Source: Imbricaverruca yamaguchii
Taxonomy: Eukaryota; Arthropoda; Thecostraca; Neoverrucidae
NCBI GenBank assembly: GCA_034440575.1
Contig: JAOTOL010001500.1
Coordinates: 1,127,501-1,191,500, forward strand
Direction of reading: 5' to 3'
Length of the DNA: 64,000 nt
Numbering within the stretch: position 1 is the first letter of the stretch; each line of letters begins with the position of its first letter. Positions 35,054 to 46,148 of the stretch are shown here, in pieces. The notes below the pieces were generated by a model, which made no database searches, was not told the origin of the DNA, and saw only the letters and a program-made list of their open reading frames with translations. The position numbers and the translations under genes were made by a program.

Positions 35054-35330
35054 AAGTGAAAACAGGATTTCCCAGACAAAAGCAAAGCAATCAGTTTTGT
35101 TCGTTCCTACGCTGGTCGGCAATGCATCGCAGCAATTAATATTCTCACTTCCTGCTCCATGCATTATCCAAATATATCCCGTCACACAACATATCCTCAT
35201 GGCTTTGGTTTATCCAAATCAATAACTCGAATAACCGTGATAAAAAATTGTATAGGTAGGTAGGTACATAGCCAGGTGATACCAACTATCGTGCCTCGAG
35301 CCAAACATGCAACCAATTTTTCCACCCAGG

Positions 35331-35396
35331 GGAACCCAAAAAAATCAACAAAAAAAAGGAGAAAAAAAATCTTTTTGAAAAAAAAAAACCCCCCCC

Positions 35397-35436
<40 letters not shown>
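35331..35436. repeat. A-rich / C-run low-complexity tract
   Basis: Interrupted A runs, a 9-10-base C run and then ~35 consecutive A. Absent from the paralogous site near 41740. It may be a retroposon tail or replication slippage. Confidence 0.8.
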
Positions 35437-36156
35437 GAATAGCAACGAAGAGCTTCGAAGGAATTCCTTCGTTCAATAAACAAATACCACTAGGCTTCGC
35501 TAACCAAATAAAGGAAGTCACCTTTACCAGCCCGACCGCGTGCCAAGGTCCGTTCTTGGATACCATGGACTCACCGCTCTCCAATTGCTACTCCGGCCGG
35601 AGCTATTTAAACCATCGCCAAGAAAAGCCATAGCTAATGCATTTTGCTTTGCTTCCTTGAAGAAAGATATGTTCTGCGTCCAATGATATGGATAAAATCG
35701 TTCATATTTATATCTTATAGCAGTCAGAAGCGATATACATAAAATATATGGGATGGATTTTCCCATGAAAATTGCCTGAATGGTACCAAAACTTTCTTAA
35801 AACCTGCTAAGACTGCAACAAAGTGAAGCTCCATAGAACCAGAAACTTCACTCTCTTTTGATTTCGTGACTTATATTGCTTCCGAATTTCATCAACAAGC
35901 GGGAATAGTTGTGTTAATGCCACTCGGACCGCGATATTTTCCCACTCCGGACGAATTCAAGTATACATGTGTTGTTCCATTACAAGCTTCATTCTGATCC
36001 AATTATTAATTTTTTCCCATAATCCTGACGATTAATTGAGAAGAAATCCCCATAATTCCGTTAGCGGTTTTCTCTAACTTATTTTCATTTTTGCGGTATT
36101 TTATACCAATCATTGTGCGAAGTGAGACGCAAACTTCCGCTCGTCCGTGACGATAG

Positions 36157-36614
36157 TCGGTTTTACAGCGGCAATTTGCCCGCCCGTCTGGTCGCTTTTG
36201 ATCCTTCCAAGTCAATCCTTGCTTGAACTAAACATTCAAGACGTGAACTAAAAAGTACATCGAAATATATTTAATATTCATAAGAATTTATTTGAATAAA
36301 ATTTATCACCTTTTTTAATTGTTTCACGGTCGTGAGAATAAAGTATTTTAGATGGATTGTTTTGCATAATTTTCTGAAACAATTTTATACTTCGAAACCA
36401 ATATCCCAATAGTCGGCAAGTAACATTTTAGACCTTCCCATATGTCGGTCGGTGCACGAACGTCCTGCTCGTGAGGTATGTTGTGAATATGTATTAGTCG
36501 TGCGGTGTGGGCATGTAAGGAGTGACAGGTATGGATATATATACTTGGTTGACATCGGTTAAGTATACTTCTGTGATCATTTTCTCTGCCATTGCTCAGG
36601 AAGTTGGCTTATAA
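36157..36614 (+). repeat. Repeat family D, uninterrupted copy
   Basis: Full match to the split copy at 19513-20794. It carries the empty site of the family C insertion, with TTAA at 36271-36274. It directly follows family F, so F and D could be parts of one larger element. Confidence 0.75.
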
Positions 36615-36639
36615 GTCATCCACGTGACGTGGATGACTT
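36613..36639. repeat. 12-bp-arm palindrome
   Basis: AAGTCATCCACG, loop TGA, CGTGGATGACTT: perfect arms at the 3' boundary of the family D copy. It contains an E-box (CACGTG). Confidence 0.8.
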
Positions 36640-36816
36640 CAGACGACGATGTGTGGTGTCCCTCATCTTTTTGTCTGTGAGACACTAGGATAGGAACCGA
36701 ACAAATGATTTGAGGCGTTTTATTCTTCAAGAAGAAGAATCTCGGATTATTTTGCGACTCATCCAACCGCAGGGTTGTATAGCATTGATAACCTATCACA
36801 CCGATTGTTCATGGGT

Positions 36817-36883
36817 GGTCTCTGCAGATGCCGCCGGCCGCGAAATTCGAGTCCGACGCTCCACCAACTAGGCTACCGAGACC
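36817..36883 (-). tRNA. tRNA-like fragment, truncated
   Basis: On the - strand it opens GGTCTCGGTAGCCTAGTTGG (A-box-like) and closes with GCAGAGACC, giving a six-base acceptor pairing, but there is no proper B box and the length is 67 bases. Probably a degenerate tRNA-derived sequence. Confidence 0.25.
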
Positions 36884-37163
36884 CCTGGGTTTTTATTCTT
36901 GATACCAGGAAACATGAGTGCATTTTTTTTCAAAGTGTATACACTTCGTTATTTATAAAATGTGTGCACTCCATTACCTGGTGCTTCAATATACACCCCA
37001 TAATTTGGCAAACTGGGAAATTATCCTCCATTACATAGTGCTTTTCAAGATTATACAATCCATACTTTGCCAAGACCAAAAATTATACACTCCGAATCCA
37101 AGACCGAGAAGTGAAAGTGCAACACTGATCTTGGCTCCACGATGGAGGGTACTCTCCATTCGT

Positions 37164-38282
37164 TCATATGTAGTTAAAAGTACGTAAAAGCTCTGCGACC
37201 ACACAGGAAGACAGGTGTCTCAGCAGCTCATTGTGCACTTCATCAGGTTCTTCGGCAACACTTCGCAACGAGTTCATCGCTGATTCCATCTCAGCCTGGG
37301 TAAAACAACCGTTGTATGACAAGTGCTCTGGAGTGGAGAAGTCGATCGAAGTTGATTCACGGCTGGCTTTATGGCATATTATGGCATATAAATTGTGATT
37401 CTTCGTTGCCGGCGCGGCTAACGTCTGCCATAGCGCGTCCAATCTCGTCGGCCACATCAATAGGGTGAGTCACCTCGAGGCTACGGACTGTCAACGTGGG
37501 AAGCGGGCCTGCACTGAATGGACCAGAAATACCCTTGGTGCGAAACCAAATTTATGAGGTTGGCGAAGATCGATTGAGTGAGCTAACATACTGAAGCCAC
37601 GAAACATGCTTGGCCTCCCGCATAGTGCGCCGGGTGAGGGCCCGAACACGCATAAACTCTATTACGTTGATAGTGGTGCTGCTGCGATTAAAGGCTCGAA
37701 ACGCGCCTCTTCGAGCTCGAATAGTGTCTCGGCAATCTTCCACCCACCACGACACAGGGGTGCGTCGAAGGAATCCAGAGGTCCTGGAGGTACTTGAAAA
37801 GGCGCATTTCAGCAGAAGTGCAGTTAATTCGGTCACTGGCCGTGATAGAGACCTTGGTTCGGATCGGAAAGCAGCTGCATCTTTCTCTTGAAGTCTACCC
37901 CAGTCCATTTCTGCGGGCGGGGAACTAAAACTGAGCCGTTATGAACGTAGTACCATTGACCGAGACGATGTTATGGACCGCCAGTAGCACTCCACCGTGT
38001 GGTGCAGCATCAGTCACCACATCCTTCCGAAATGTCGAGCATCCACTCAACGACACCATGCAGTTGGGTGAAAGCTTGATTTCCTGGAGACATACCGCCA
38101 CAGGGCCGTGCCGATTTAAAACCATCTCTAGATCCTGGGCGCTAGTTAAAAAAATCCTCAAAAATCCCATTGTAAAACGGTTCATATAAGTGTCTTAGAA
38201 ATTCAAAGTGGTAAGTGTCTTCATGTGTACAATCTTGCCCTGCCTCGGGGCATGCAAGCTTCGGAGGTTAATATAAAAATGG
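37164..38282 (-). pseudogene. Jockey-like LINE, endonuclease to RT N-term
   Basis: - strand, 5' to 3': endonuclease N-terminus (38185-37925) with VAVCLQEIKLSPN and GGVLLAVHN. Then the endonuclease-RT linker (37908-37552) with PVSWWVEDCRDTIRARRGAF. Then the pre-RT region (37460-37164) with MESAMNSLRSVAEEPDEVHN. Each block is in a different frame and the endonuclease C-terminal part is missing. Matches the order seen in the LINE at 45.5-50.3 kb. Confidence 0.85.
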
Positions 38283-38290
38283 CATGAATG

Positions 38291-39272
38291 CAGGGGCGTC
38301 GCCACCGGGGGGGCAGAGGGGGCAATTGCCCCCCTGCCGTGAGACTGCCCCCCCCCCCTGAAATTTGAGGAGGCCCCCAGGACGAAAACGAAACCCCCAG
38401 GACGAAAAGGAGGCCCCCAGGACGAAAAAGAGGCCCCCAGGACGAAAAGGAAGCCCCCCATGACGAAAAGGAGGCCCTCCAGGACTAAAAGGAGGCCCCC
38501 AGGACGAAAACGAAACCCCCAGGACGAAAAGGAGGCCCTCAGGACGAAAAAGAGGCCCCCAGGACAAAAAGAAGGTACGTCAGGACGAAAAGGAGGCCTT
38601 CCAGAACTAAAAGGAGGCCCCCCCAGGACGAAAATGAGGCCCTCCAGGACTAAAAGGAAGCCCCCAGGACGAAAACGAAACCCCCAGGACGAAAAGGAGG
38701 CCCTCAGGACGAAAAAGAGGCCCCCAGGACAAAAAGAAGGTACGTCAGGACGAAAAGGAGGCCTTCCAGAACTAAAAGGAGGCCCCCCAGGACGAAAAGG
38801 AGGCCCCCAGGATGGAAAGGAGGCCCTCCACGACGAAAAAAGGCCCTCCAGGATGAAAAGGAGACCCCCAAGACGAAAAAGAGGCTATAAAAATTAGGGG
38901 TCTCCAGGAGGAGGACCCTAATTTGTAAAAAGAAGTCACCTAGGAGAGGGTAGGAGGCCCCAGAAATCAAGCGAGTGCCAAATATTGACACAGAGGCCCC
39001 AGGACGAAAAGGAGGTCCCCATGATAAAATGGAGGCCCCCAGGACGAAAAGGATGCCCTCTAGGACGAAAAGGAGGCCCTCCAGGACGAAAAGGAGGCAC
39101 TCTAGGACGAAAAGGAGGCCCTCCAGCCCTCAGTTTCCCATTCCCGAACCATACTAAGGGCCTAAAAACAGCAGGAGGCCCTAACACAATGGAGGCCCCT
39201 TTTCGGGGAGCAGGAGGCCCCCTTTCGATCTCGCCCCCCCCCCCCTGGAAGAATTTCGTGGCGACGCCACTG
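38291..39272. mobile_element. hAT-like element with minisatellite interior
   Basis: 982 bases with inverted termini CAGGGGCGTCGCCAC and CAGTGGCGTCGCCAC, flanked by a perfect 8-base duplication CATGAATG (38283-38290, 39273-39280). That is a hAT signature. Almost the whole interior (about 38365-39125) is a tandem array of a ~20-22-base unit, AGGCCCCCAGGACGAAAAGG and variants. A ~166-base block is itself repeated (about 38470 and 38636). It interrupts an antisense LINE. Lys/Arg/Pro-rich open frames are repeat artefacts. Confidence 0.9.
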
Positions 39273-39280
39273 CATGAATG

Positions 39281-39940
39281 ACTAGTGCAATGAGCTGATT
39301 ATGATCCACCAGTGTGGACCCTAGCCTCCGAGGACGCGGAATGCGCTCGCTGACGATTCCTAGGGATACCACCGCCCGGTGGCCAAATTGCCCAGGGTGA
39401 TGCCCATTTGCGTCCGGCAATAGGGGAAGAGCGTGTCTGGTTCTCACGAGGGCGAACAGGTGGAGGTCGCATCGCATCTCCAGGAACCGTCACGGGGGGG
39501 GGATGGCCGAGAGGTCCCGGCTAGGGGATTCGTGCAGGCCATCGGCCTGTGACGGACCGGCAGGCCGCACGCAAAGCGAGGGGCCACTCGACCTGTCCCG
39601 GATTACTCGACCCGATGCTCCCATATCGGGAGCTCCTGGTCGAACCCCGGTCATCTGCGATCGTCGAGATGCCGGGGGTGGTACTACCGGGACGCGGCGG
39701 GAGGCGGCACTGCCCCCTTCTGAGATGACTGGAGGGATTAGGTTAACGAGGATGGCTTTGGGAGGAGTGGGCGTCCGTTTGTGTGATGATGGGGTATAAG
39801 TAGACGTGGTAATCGTGGATGGACTGGGTTTGGAAGGAGAGGACCGAGCCGGGCTCTTGGACCGATGCACTTGGATCCACTCCCCGCCCTCAGGGGTAGA
39901 CCGAGGGGAGGCCTGCGAAACATTTTCCGCGCAATCCTTG
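39281..39940 (-). pseudogene. LINE ORF1 C-terminal remnant
   Basis: The - strand frame contains STPEGGEWIQVHRSKSPARS, matching the ORF1 tail TPEGGAWTLVHRSKRPPGSS of the LINE at 47.2 kb. Together with 37164-38282 it is one antisense LINE split by the hAT-like element; the order ORF1 then endonuclease is preserved. Confidence 0.7.
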
Positions 39941-40050
39941 GTGGTAAAGACAAAGACATAAAAGATCAGCGCAACTATGAGCCACAAGGGCCCTTCTTGG
40001 TTGCATTCTGGACACTCAACCAGTTGCCCACCAAATCAGTCGATCACCCC

Positions 40051-42451
40051 CAGCGTTGAAAAGTGACCGTTTTTAAGAAATTTTGTCATCCAAAGAATTA
40101 TGCACTACGGAAAAAATGCACCCCTTGCATTGCTGGATGAAGACATGCTTAACTAGCAAGACAGCTAGATGTCATTATACAATAGTGATAACTTTGGTCG
40201 AGAGGAAAATTCAGTCATACTGGGTCCCCTACCACATAAAGTGTCTAGTATAATTGAGGATAATACACATTTGTTATTTCAGGTCATCTGTAGGCACATT
40301 CCAAGAGGAGGCAGGAGTGGAGCTGGAAATGAGATGCCAGCCAGATTGGAAGAACATCAGCTTGCTAGCATGCACAAGTACAATAGATGTCCACAGATGG
40401 CAAAATATGGATCACTGCAGTCTGAATATGATCTTAATGCCACTGAACATTCCATATTTCATAACATTCCATCTTCCATATCCTTCCATAACATTCCATT
40501 TGTGCATGTGTGATTTCTGGTGAAGTGCAAGTGAATTAATAAACAGCCACCAATGCATTCATGTGTATGTTCTCCATTTGTGGACAAACCTCAGAACAGA
40601 GTCCAGATGTGCCCAGAAGAATGTATGGATGAACACCAAGAGCTAGAGTGGCATCCACACAGCTGCTAAGCCACAAAGTGTAGCACTTCCACCAAATCCT
40701 CAAAATATTGGTGGATATGAGCTATGTTTTGCCACAGCATAGGAATTTTCATGGGCACTATTGCTTTTCCACACACGTTTTACACACATTTTACCTCCAT
40801 GAAGCATACAAAAGTATTAGGTTTGGCTAAGTTATGCTAGATTATCTTTTTTTGTAAGTTAGCCATTCATCAAATTCGCTTCGGGATCATTCAGGATTAT
40901 TTAAAAAAAGTTTTTGAATTAAAAAAACCACTGAGGCTAGCATACGCTATTTGATTAGAATAGGCCGTTTACTTTTAATTTTTAGACGAAAAAAAATTGC
41001 TTAGAAAATTTCCATTAAAAAAGCTTTCTTGCATCCAGTTAGGCTCCAGCATTTTCCTTCATTTTTAACATTGCGTTTCATGGTATATTTCCCAACCAAA
41101 CCCAAGCCACATTTTTGGTGTCATTTTGCTACCCAACTGCACTTGCCAAAAAAATGTGTTGTCACGTCATGTAAGTACCTATATTATGAACACATTCATA
41201 ATCATTGCACGAAAAATAAATTTCAAGAAATCAAATCAGCTTAAACTGCAAATTTGTCCATTCAGAAAGTCAGAGACCAGAAATGTTAAAAGTATAATGG
41301 TATTCAATGGGGACAGGATACACCTAAAAATTCCCTGAACATTTCATGAATGCACAAATAATGCTTGAATGCATGCATATCTATATCTGCAGTCATTGTG
41401 CACTGAAGAGGCCCAGCCCCCATTTTGAAAGAAAAACATTCACGCTGCAAAATGTGGTAAGTGAAAAGAGGATTTTCCAGACAAAAGCAAGGCAATCAGC
41501 TTTGTTCATTGCTACGCTTATGGGAAAAACATCGCAGCAATTAATGTTATCATGTCCTGCTCCTTGTATTATCTGAAGATACCCCTCACACAACACAAGC
41601 TTACAGCTTTGGTTTACCCAAATCAATAACTCGAATAACAGCGAAGATATTTGATATAGGTAAGTAGGTAGGTACCTACATACCTAGTCATGTAATACCA
41701 ACTCTCATACCTCGAGCCAAACACGCAGTCAATTCCATCCGGAGAGCAGCGAAGAGCTTTAAAGAAAATCCTTCGCTGAATAAAAAAATCACTACGCTCC
41801 GCTAACCAAATATAGGAATTCACCTTTACCAGCCCGACCTCGTAGGAAGGTCCGTTCTTGGATTCGATGAATTCACCGCTCTTCATTTCCCACTCCGGCC
41901 GGAGCTATTTAAACAATTGCTACGAAAAGCCATGGATAATTCATTTCTTCTTGCTTCCTTGGAGAATGGTATGTTCTGCATCAAATGGGTGGATAAAACC
42001 GTTCATATTAATATTATTAAGCAATCAGGGGTGATATACATAAAATATATCGGAAGGATTTTCCCCATGAAAATTGCCTGAATGGTACCAAAACGTTCCT
42101 AAAACCTGCTAACGCTTTGCTCCAAGATGAAGATCCATAGAACCAGAAATTTCACCTTCTTTCGATTTCATGACTTATATTGTTTCCGAATTCCATCAAC
42201 AAGCGGGAATAGTTGTATTCATGCCACTCCGACCGCGAGGTTTCCCCACTCCGGATAAATTCAGATTTACGTGTGTTGACGTAATCCTCTACACTCTTAT
42301 AAGCCTCATTCTGATCCAATGATTAATTTATTCCCATAATCCTGATTATTATTAATTGAGAAAAAGGTTCCCTGTATATCTCTTGGCAGTTTTCACTAAC
42401 TTATTTTCATTTTTTGGGTATTTCATAGCAATCATGGTGCGAAATGAGACG
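40051..42451 (+). repeat. Repeat family F, copy 2
   Basis: Direct-orientation match to 33577-36129 through GAAATGAGACG at 42451, where a family C element begins. It lacks the 60-base retroposon and the long A run of copy 1. No coding capacity. Confidence 0.75.
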
Positions 42452-42700
42452 TTAACCCGCGCCGTCTTTCCTGTCAAATCCTCCCACCCCGTCTCGGGGG
42501 GGGGGGCGGTTGAAGACCCCCCCCTCTAAAATTCAAACTAAGCATCGCACGAAAACGAAAGAGGTGTCATCGGACAGCGCTCGACGAGTAGGGTCCGGGT
42601 CCACCCCCCCCCCAAAAAAAAAAATCCCCCAAAAGTGACGTCACCAGGGGGGGGGGGCTAGATTTTCACGACTTACATTATGCTTTTTCCTCTGGATGGT
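42452..42700 (-). mobile_element. TTAA element, family C, truncated copy
   Basis: It starts TTAACCCGCGCCGTCTTTCC, then the shared blocks AGCATCGCACGAAAACGAAA, CGACGAGTAGGGTCCGGGTC and GTGACGTCACC, and stops near CTCTGGATGG. Orientation is opposite to copy 1. It sits exactly at the end of the family F match. Confidence 0.75.
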
Positions 42701-44871
42701 TAATTTTATCACATACCAGAACACAAACCATCTCAACTTCAGCATCAAAACACTCCTCAATGGCAAACATCCAGCACTCCAATAGTACATTCCCAACTTC
42801 CTGTCCTCCACTGCCATGTACTCTAAGATATGGAGATAAAAAAATCAGAAACCACCTAAATAGAAAAAAACATACCATCCATAACAGATAGTTTTGGAAA
42901 GAAAAGAACACCGGTATAAAACAGTGAATAATAAAACGCGAGCTAATATAGGGGAAAACTCACGGGCAAATACGGTTCATAGTTTATTCCTTACTATCAT
43001 GATACGCATATACGTGCAGTTTACTGAAGGAAAGTACGTCCTACGTTCGTGCCGATATCCTCCGGATAGTCCGGTCATGGTGACCCAATGATTCATCAAA
43101 TAGCTCTCCATCAACATCCGTTGTCTGGTAACATTGGCAGCACCAACAAAATGCCCTACTTTGCGTGTGACGGGTGAGGTGATGATGAACATGGATGATA
43201 TCAAGTGTAATAATACGAAGACATCAGCAGTAATCTTGATGTATTAAGCCGTTGCGTCCATACAACACCCATAGGAGTAGTGTTAACTAGAGTTGGTGCT
43301 TAACTGGTTAGCACGCACAGCGGATAGGTGGATGAAATCCGCCCACACCTCCGATTTCTCGTAAAAGGCACCGTGGAAAGCTCCATGTCTGACCTCAGCT
43401 ATCTGGTGCCCCACCACGGCTGTCTCCCCGTCGAAATCGCCACCACCTGATGTTGGTGCTCTTCTACAGCGTCCGCCAGCCACAGTCGGACCCCCCCCCC
43501 TTCCCCCAACCGGTTCGCTCCGCTGACACAGCCGGCCGAGAGCAATCCGACTCCAGCCCGTCAGTCGAGCCGCGGCGAGCGACAAGCCCCTGCGGATTAG
43601 CGTCAGCACCCGCGACCCGACACGCCGCCGGCCTGCGCTGCATCGCAACAGGCCGACAGCCACAAACGCACGCGCAGCGGTCCTGCTTACTCATGTCTGG
43701 TGTCGGGTGCCTGGTGACTGATGGCCGGCAGTGTGGTGTCCGCGTTAGTGTAGTGTCCGCGTCTCCGCTCGCCGAGCCGGCGTAGCAAACCTCTGTAGTA
43801 CGTATAGATCACCGGCGTCCGATTCTGCCATTGTTCGTGGGTAACCAACTCTCTGCTTCAAGCTATTGAGCATGCCTGGCAGCATTGTAACCATATAGTC
43901 GGTGCAGTCCGCGTGCTGTTGTGATGTGGGCTCATTTCGTCTGCCGTTAGAGAGGGAGATGTTCAGCGGTCTGCTCCAGTGCAATGGTCTGTCACAATGG
44001 TCTGCCACCAGCCAGCTGGCGTAGGCTCGCCGCTAGCGGTTTATCCAATAAGATGCCGCGCCGTGCGAATATACAGAATACTTTGAATACACACTGAGCC
44101 GAGTTCGTACCTTATCGTTGGCCCAGTCCACTGACATCTTCGGGTATGTTCGTGGCTTGGAATGGCCATCCTCATAAACTTCTTTGTTCTGTCAAGTGAA
44201 AACCGACGAATTATAATCAAGGCATGAGTGCAAATTATAGTTACTACAATAAACATTCTGCATACGAACGACCCAATTTGCAAACATCACACAACAAGCA
44301 ATTTTTCTACATTTTCTCAACCTGCACGGGAGAATAAGTTAAAATATTGACGATTGAGTGCACGTTCGGTGTTTCAAAAGATCATACAAATGTATACAGG
44401 CTGTTTAAATCGAGTCTGGCCGGAAATACACGGAAGAAAAGATGCTTGACCTGCGTACTTTACCATGGCCGGGAGGCCAGTTTCTTGAAGCCAGGCGTAT
44501 ATACTGTTTTGTAGCCAACAAACACTGGGACGGTTACCAGCGGTGCCGATTCTGCGAGCTTTGCATATTGGCGCAACTACTGGGGGGAGGGGCTAGGAGG
44601 AAACATGCCTCAGAGTTTGTCAAAATTAGCTTTCGTTCCGGAAACATTGGACGCGAAATAGACATTTTCCACATTTTCCCGTTACTAAATGGCTTTTCAA
44701 ATGAAGTCCCAAAGACGCTGATTTTGTCTCCCACTTCTGATTCGCACCCTCCCCCGAGCCTCTGCGATGGGGCTGCAACCATGACTATCCACATGTTGCA
44801 GGTACACCGTGCATCGACGATTTCTATTTCGATGAGCTGGCTCTGAAAAACTCCAATGTGAAGCTATTGCT
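42701..44871. other. No confident gene
   Basis: Includes a GC-rich patch at 43440-43720. On the - strand 43520-43283 reads GGGDFDGETAVVGHQIAEVR then HGAFHGAFYEKSEVWADFIH, which has natural-looking composition, but I recognise no family and no splice structure. A + frame at 44442-44846 is likewise unassigned. Confidence 0.25.
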
Positions 44872-45505
44872 TTAATCCGTATAGACGTCTCTCCGGTCAG
44901 ATCCTCACACCCGTCTCGGGGGGGGAGAGAATCCCCCTCGAAAATCCAAACTAAGCGTCGCACGAAAGCGAAAGAGGTGTCATCGGAAAGCGCTCGACGG
45001 GTAGGGTCCGGATCCACCCCCAAAACAGTTTCCCCCAGAAAGTGACGTGACCAGGGGGGCTAGATTTTCACGACTTTTCACGACTCACATTATGTTTTTG
45101 GCTCTGGGGAGTAAATTTTGGGGATAAATGATAATTTTTGGTTTGGAATGAGAAAAGGACGGCGAAATCGACCAGGGCCATGCAATTTTTTTCGCCCCCA
45201 AAAATATAAATTGTATTTTATAAATTTCCAAATTTTGAGTTTTCAAGTTTTTTTTCATTTTTATTTTCCAATGGGTAGAGCAGATCGAGAAACGTTGTTG
45301 GAAGGCAACTTGCCCTAATAAAAATGCTTACTTTAGCCAGAATCCTCTATTTGAACTGCAATTGGCAAATATGCAAAATTTATATATAGTTTTTTTTTAA
45401 TGAAAAATTTCACTCGTACGTTTTATTGCATCCCTAAAGATAAGCAAACGCTGAAAGTTTCATTAACATATCTGCATCCGTTAAAGCGTGACGACTGGTT
45501 GAACT
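44872..45505 (-). mobile_element. TTAA element, family C copy 3, interrupted
   Basis: Starts TTAATCCGTATAGACGTCTC (decayed terminus) and matches the inverse of 20470-19840 through CGTGACGACTGGTTGAAC at 45503. It then breaks exactly where a LINE 5' end (CCCCCGACGAGG) begins. The missing ~200 bases carry the AGGTCA cluster seen in copy 1. Confidence 0.75.
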
Positions 45506-46148
45506 CCCCCGACGAGGCACCACCTTTCCGTGGTGGGGGGGATTGAGTTCCCAATGATCCGACGACCATCTACCGGAGAGGGGTGAGACCAAGAGTGCCT
45601 CACTCGTCCTTCCATCCATACGCTCCCATTCCAATTCCCATCTCATCGCAACATCCATGTCCTTCAACTAGCCCTGTAACACCAACTATCCCTACTATGA
45701 GCAGGCAGGGCAACTTCCCCGGTCCTGTCCACCAGCTCAGTTTTATCGGGATAGCCGCGCCCCATCGGCCCGCCCCCCGGGGTTGACGGAGTCCTGGAGG
45801 TTGAGGTCCCCCGTCGCACGGTGCTAGTTGTGACGGGGGACCAACACACCTCTTTGGTCCCGATATCCAGGAGGGCGGGTGGGCCCGTGGGGCCTCACCC
45901 GGGTCAGGTGGCAGGTCGCCTCGGGCTGGGGGCCTGGGTTTCCCAGTGCCCGCCGGCCCGGCCGGCCGGGGTCAAGGGGTGGGCAGCGCTGGATCCTGGT
46001 GAGTCTCTCTCTCCCGGCCGGGTGAATGCGTCGCCTGCCACGTATAGCTCCGCGGACGTCTGGAGTCCTCCCGTTATCGGGACACAGGCGTCCCCCAGTA
46101 GGGCTCCAGCGTGGTGGGGCGTCCGCTGAGCCGAAATGCACACTTCAC
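45506..46148 (+). mobile_element. 5'UTR of Jockey-like LINE
   Basis: GC-rich leader starting CCCCCGACGAGGCACCACC. The first ~375 bases also occur at 61857-62263, sharing GAGTGCCTCACTCGTCCTTC, TTTTATCGGG(A/G)TAGCCGCG and GTCGCACGGTGCTAGTTGTG. The shared start defines the family's 5' end, so this copy is not 5'-truncated. Confidence 0.8.

Larger units (their letters stand above)
33577..36129 (+). repeat. Repeat family F, copy 1
   Basis: About 2.55 kb of AT-rich non-coding DNA matching 40051-42451 in the same orientation. Landmarks: CAGCATTGGAAAAGTG start, GGATGAAGACATGCTTAACT, ACCAGAAATGTTAAAAGTAT, CTTTACCAGCCCGACC, AAGGTCCGTTCTTGGAT, CATTCTGATCCAAT. The start CAGC(A/G)TTG(G)AAAAGTG is hAT-like but I found no confirmed other end. 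Interrupted by a 60-base retroposon at 34994 and a long A/C run. Confidence 0.75.

Noticed and set aside
38460..39281. Lys/Arg/Pro repeat proteins
   Set aside because: Translation of the tandem array inside the hAT-like element.
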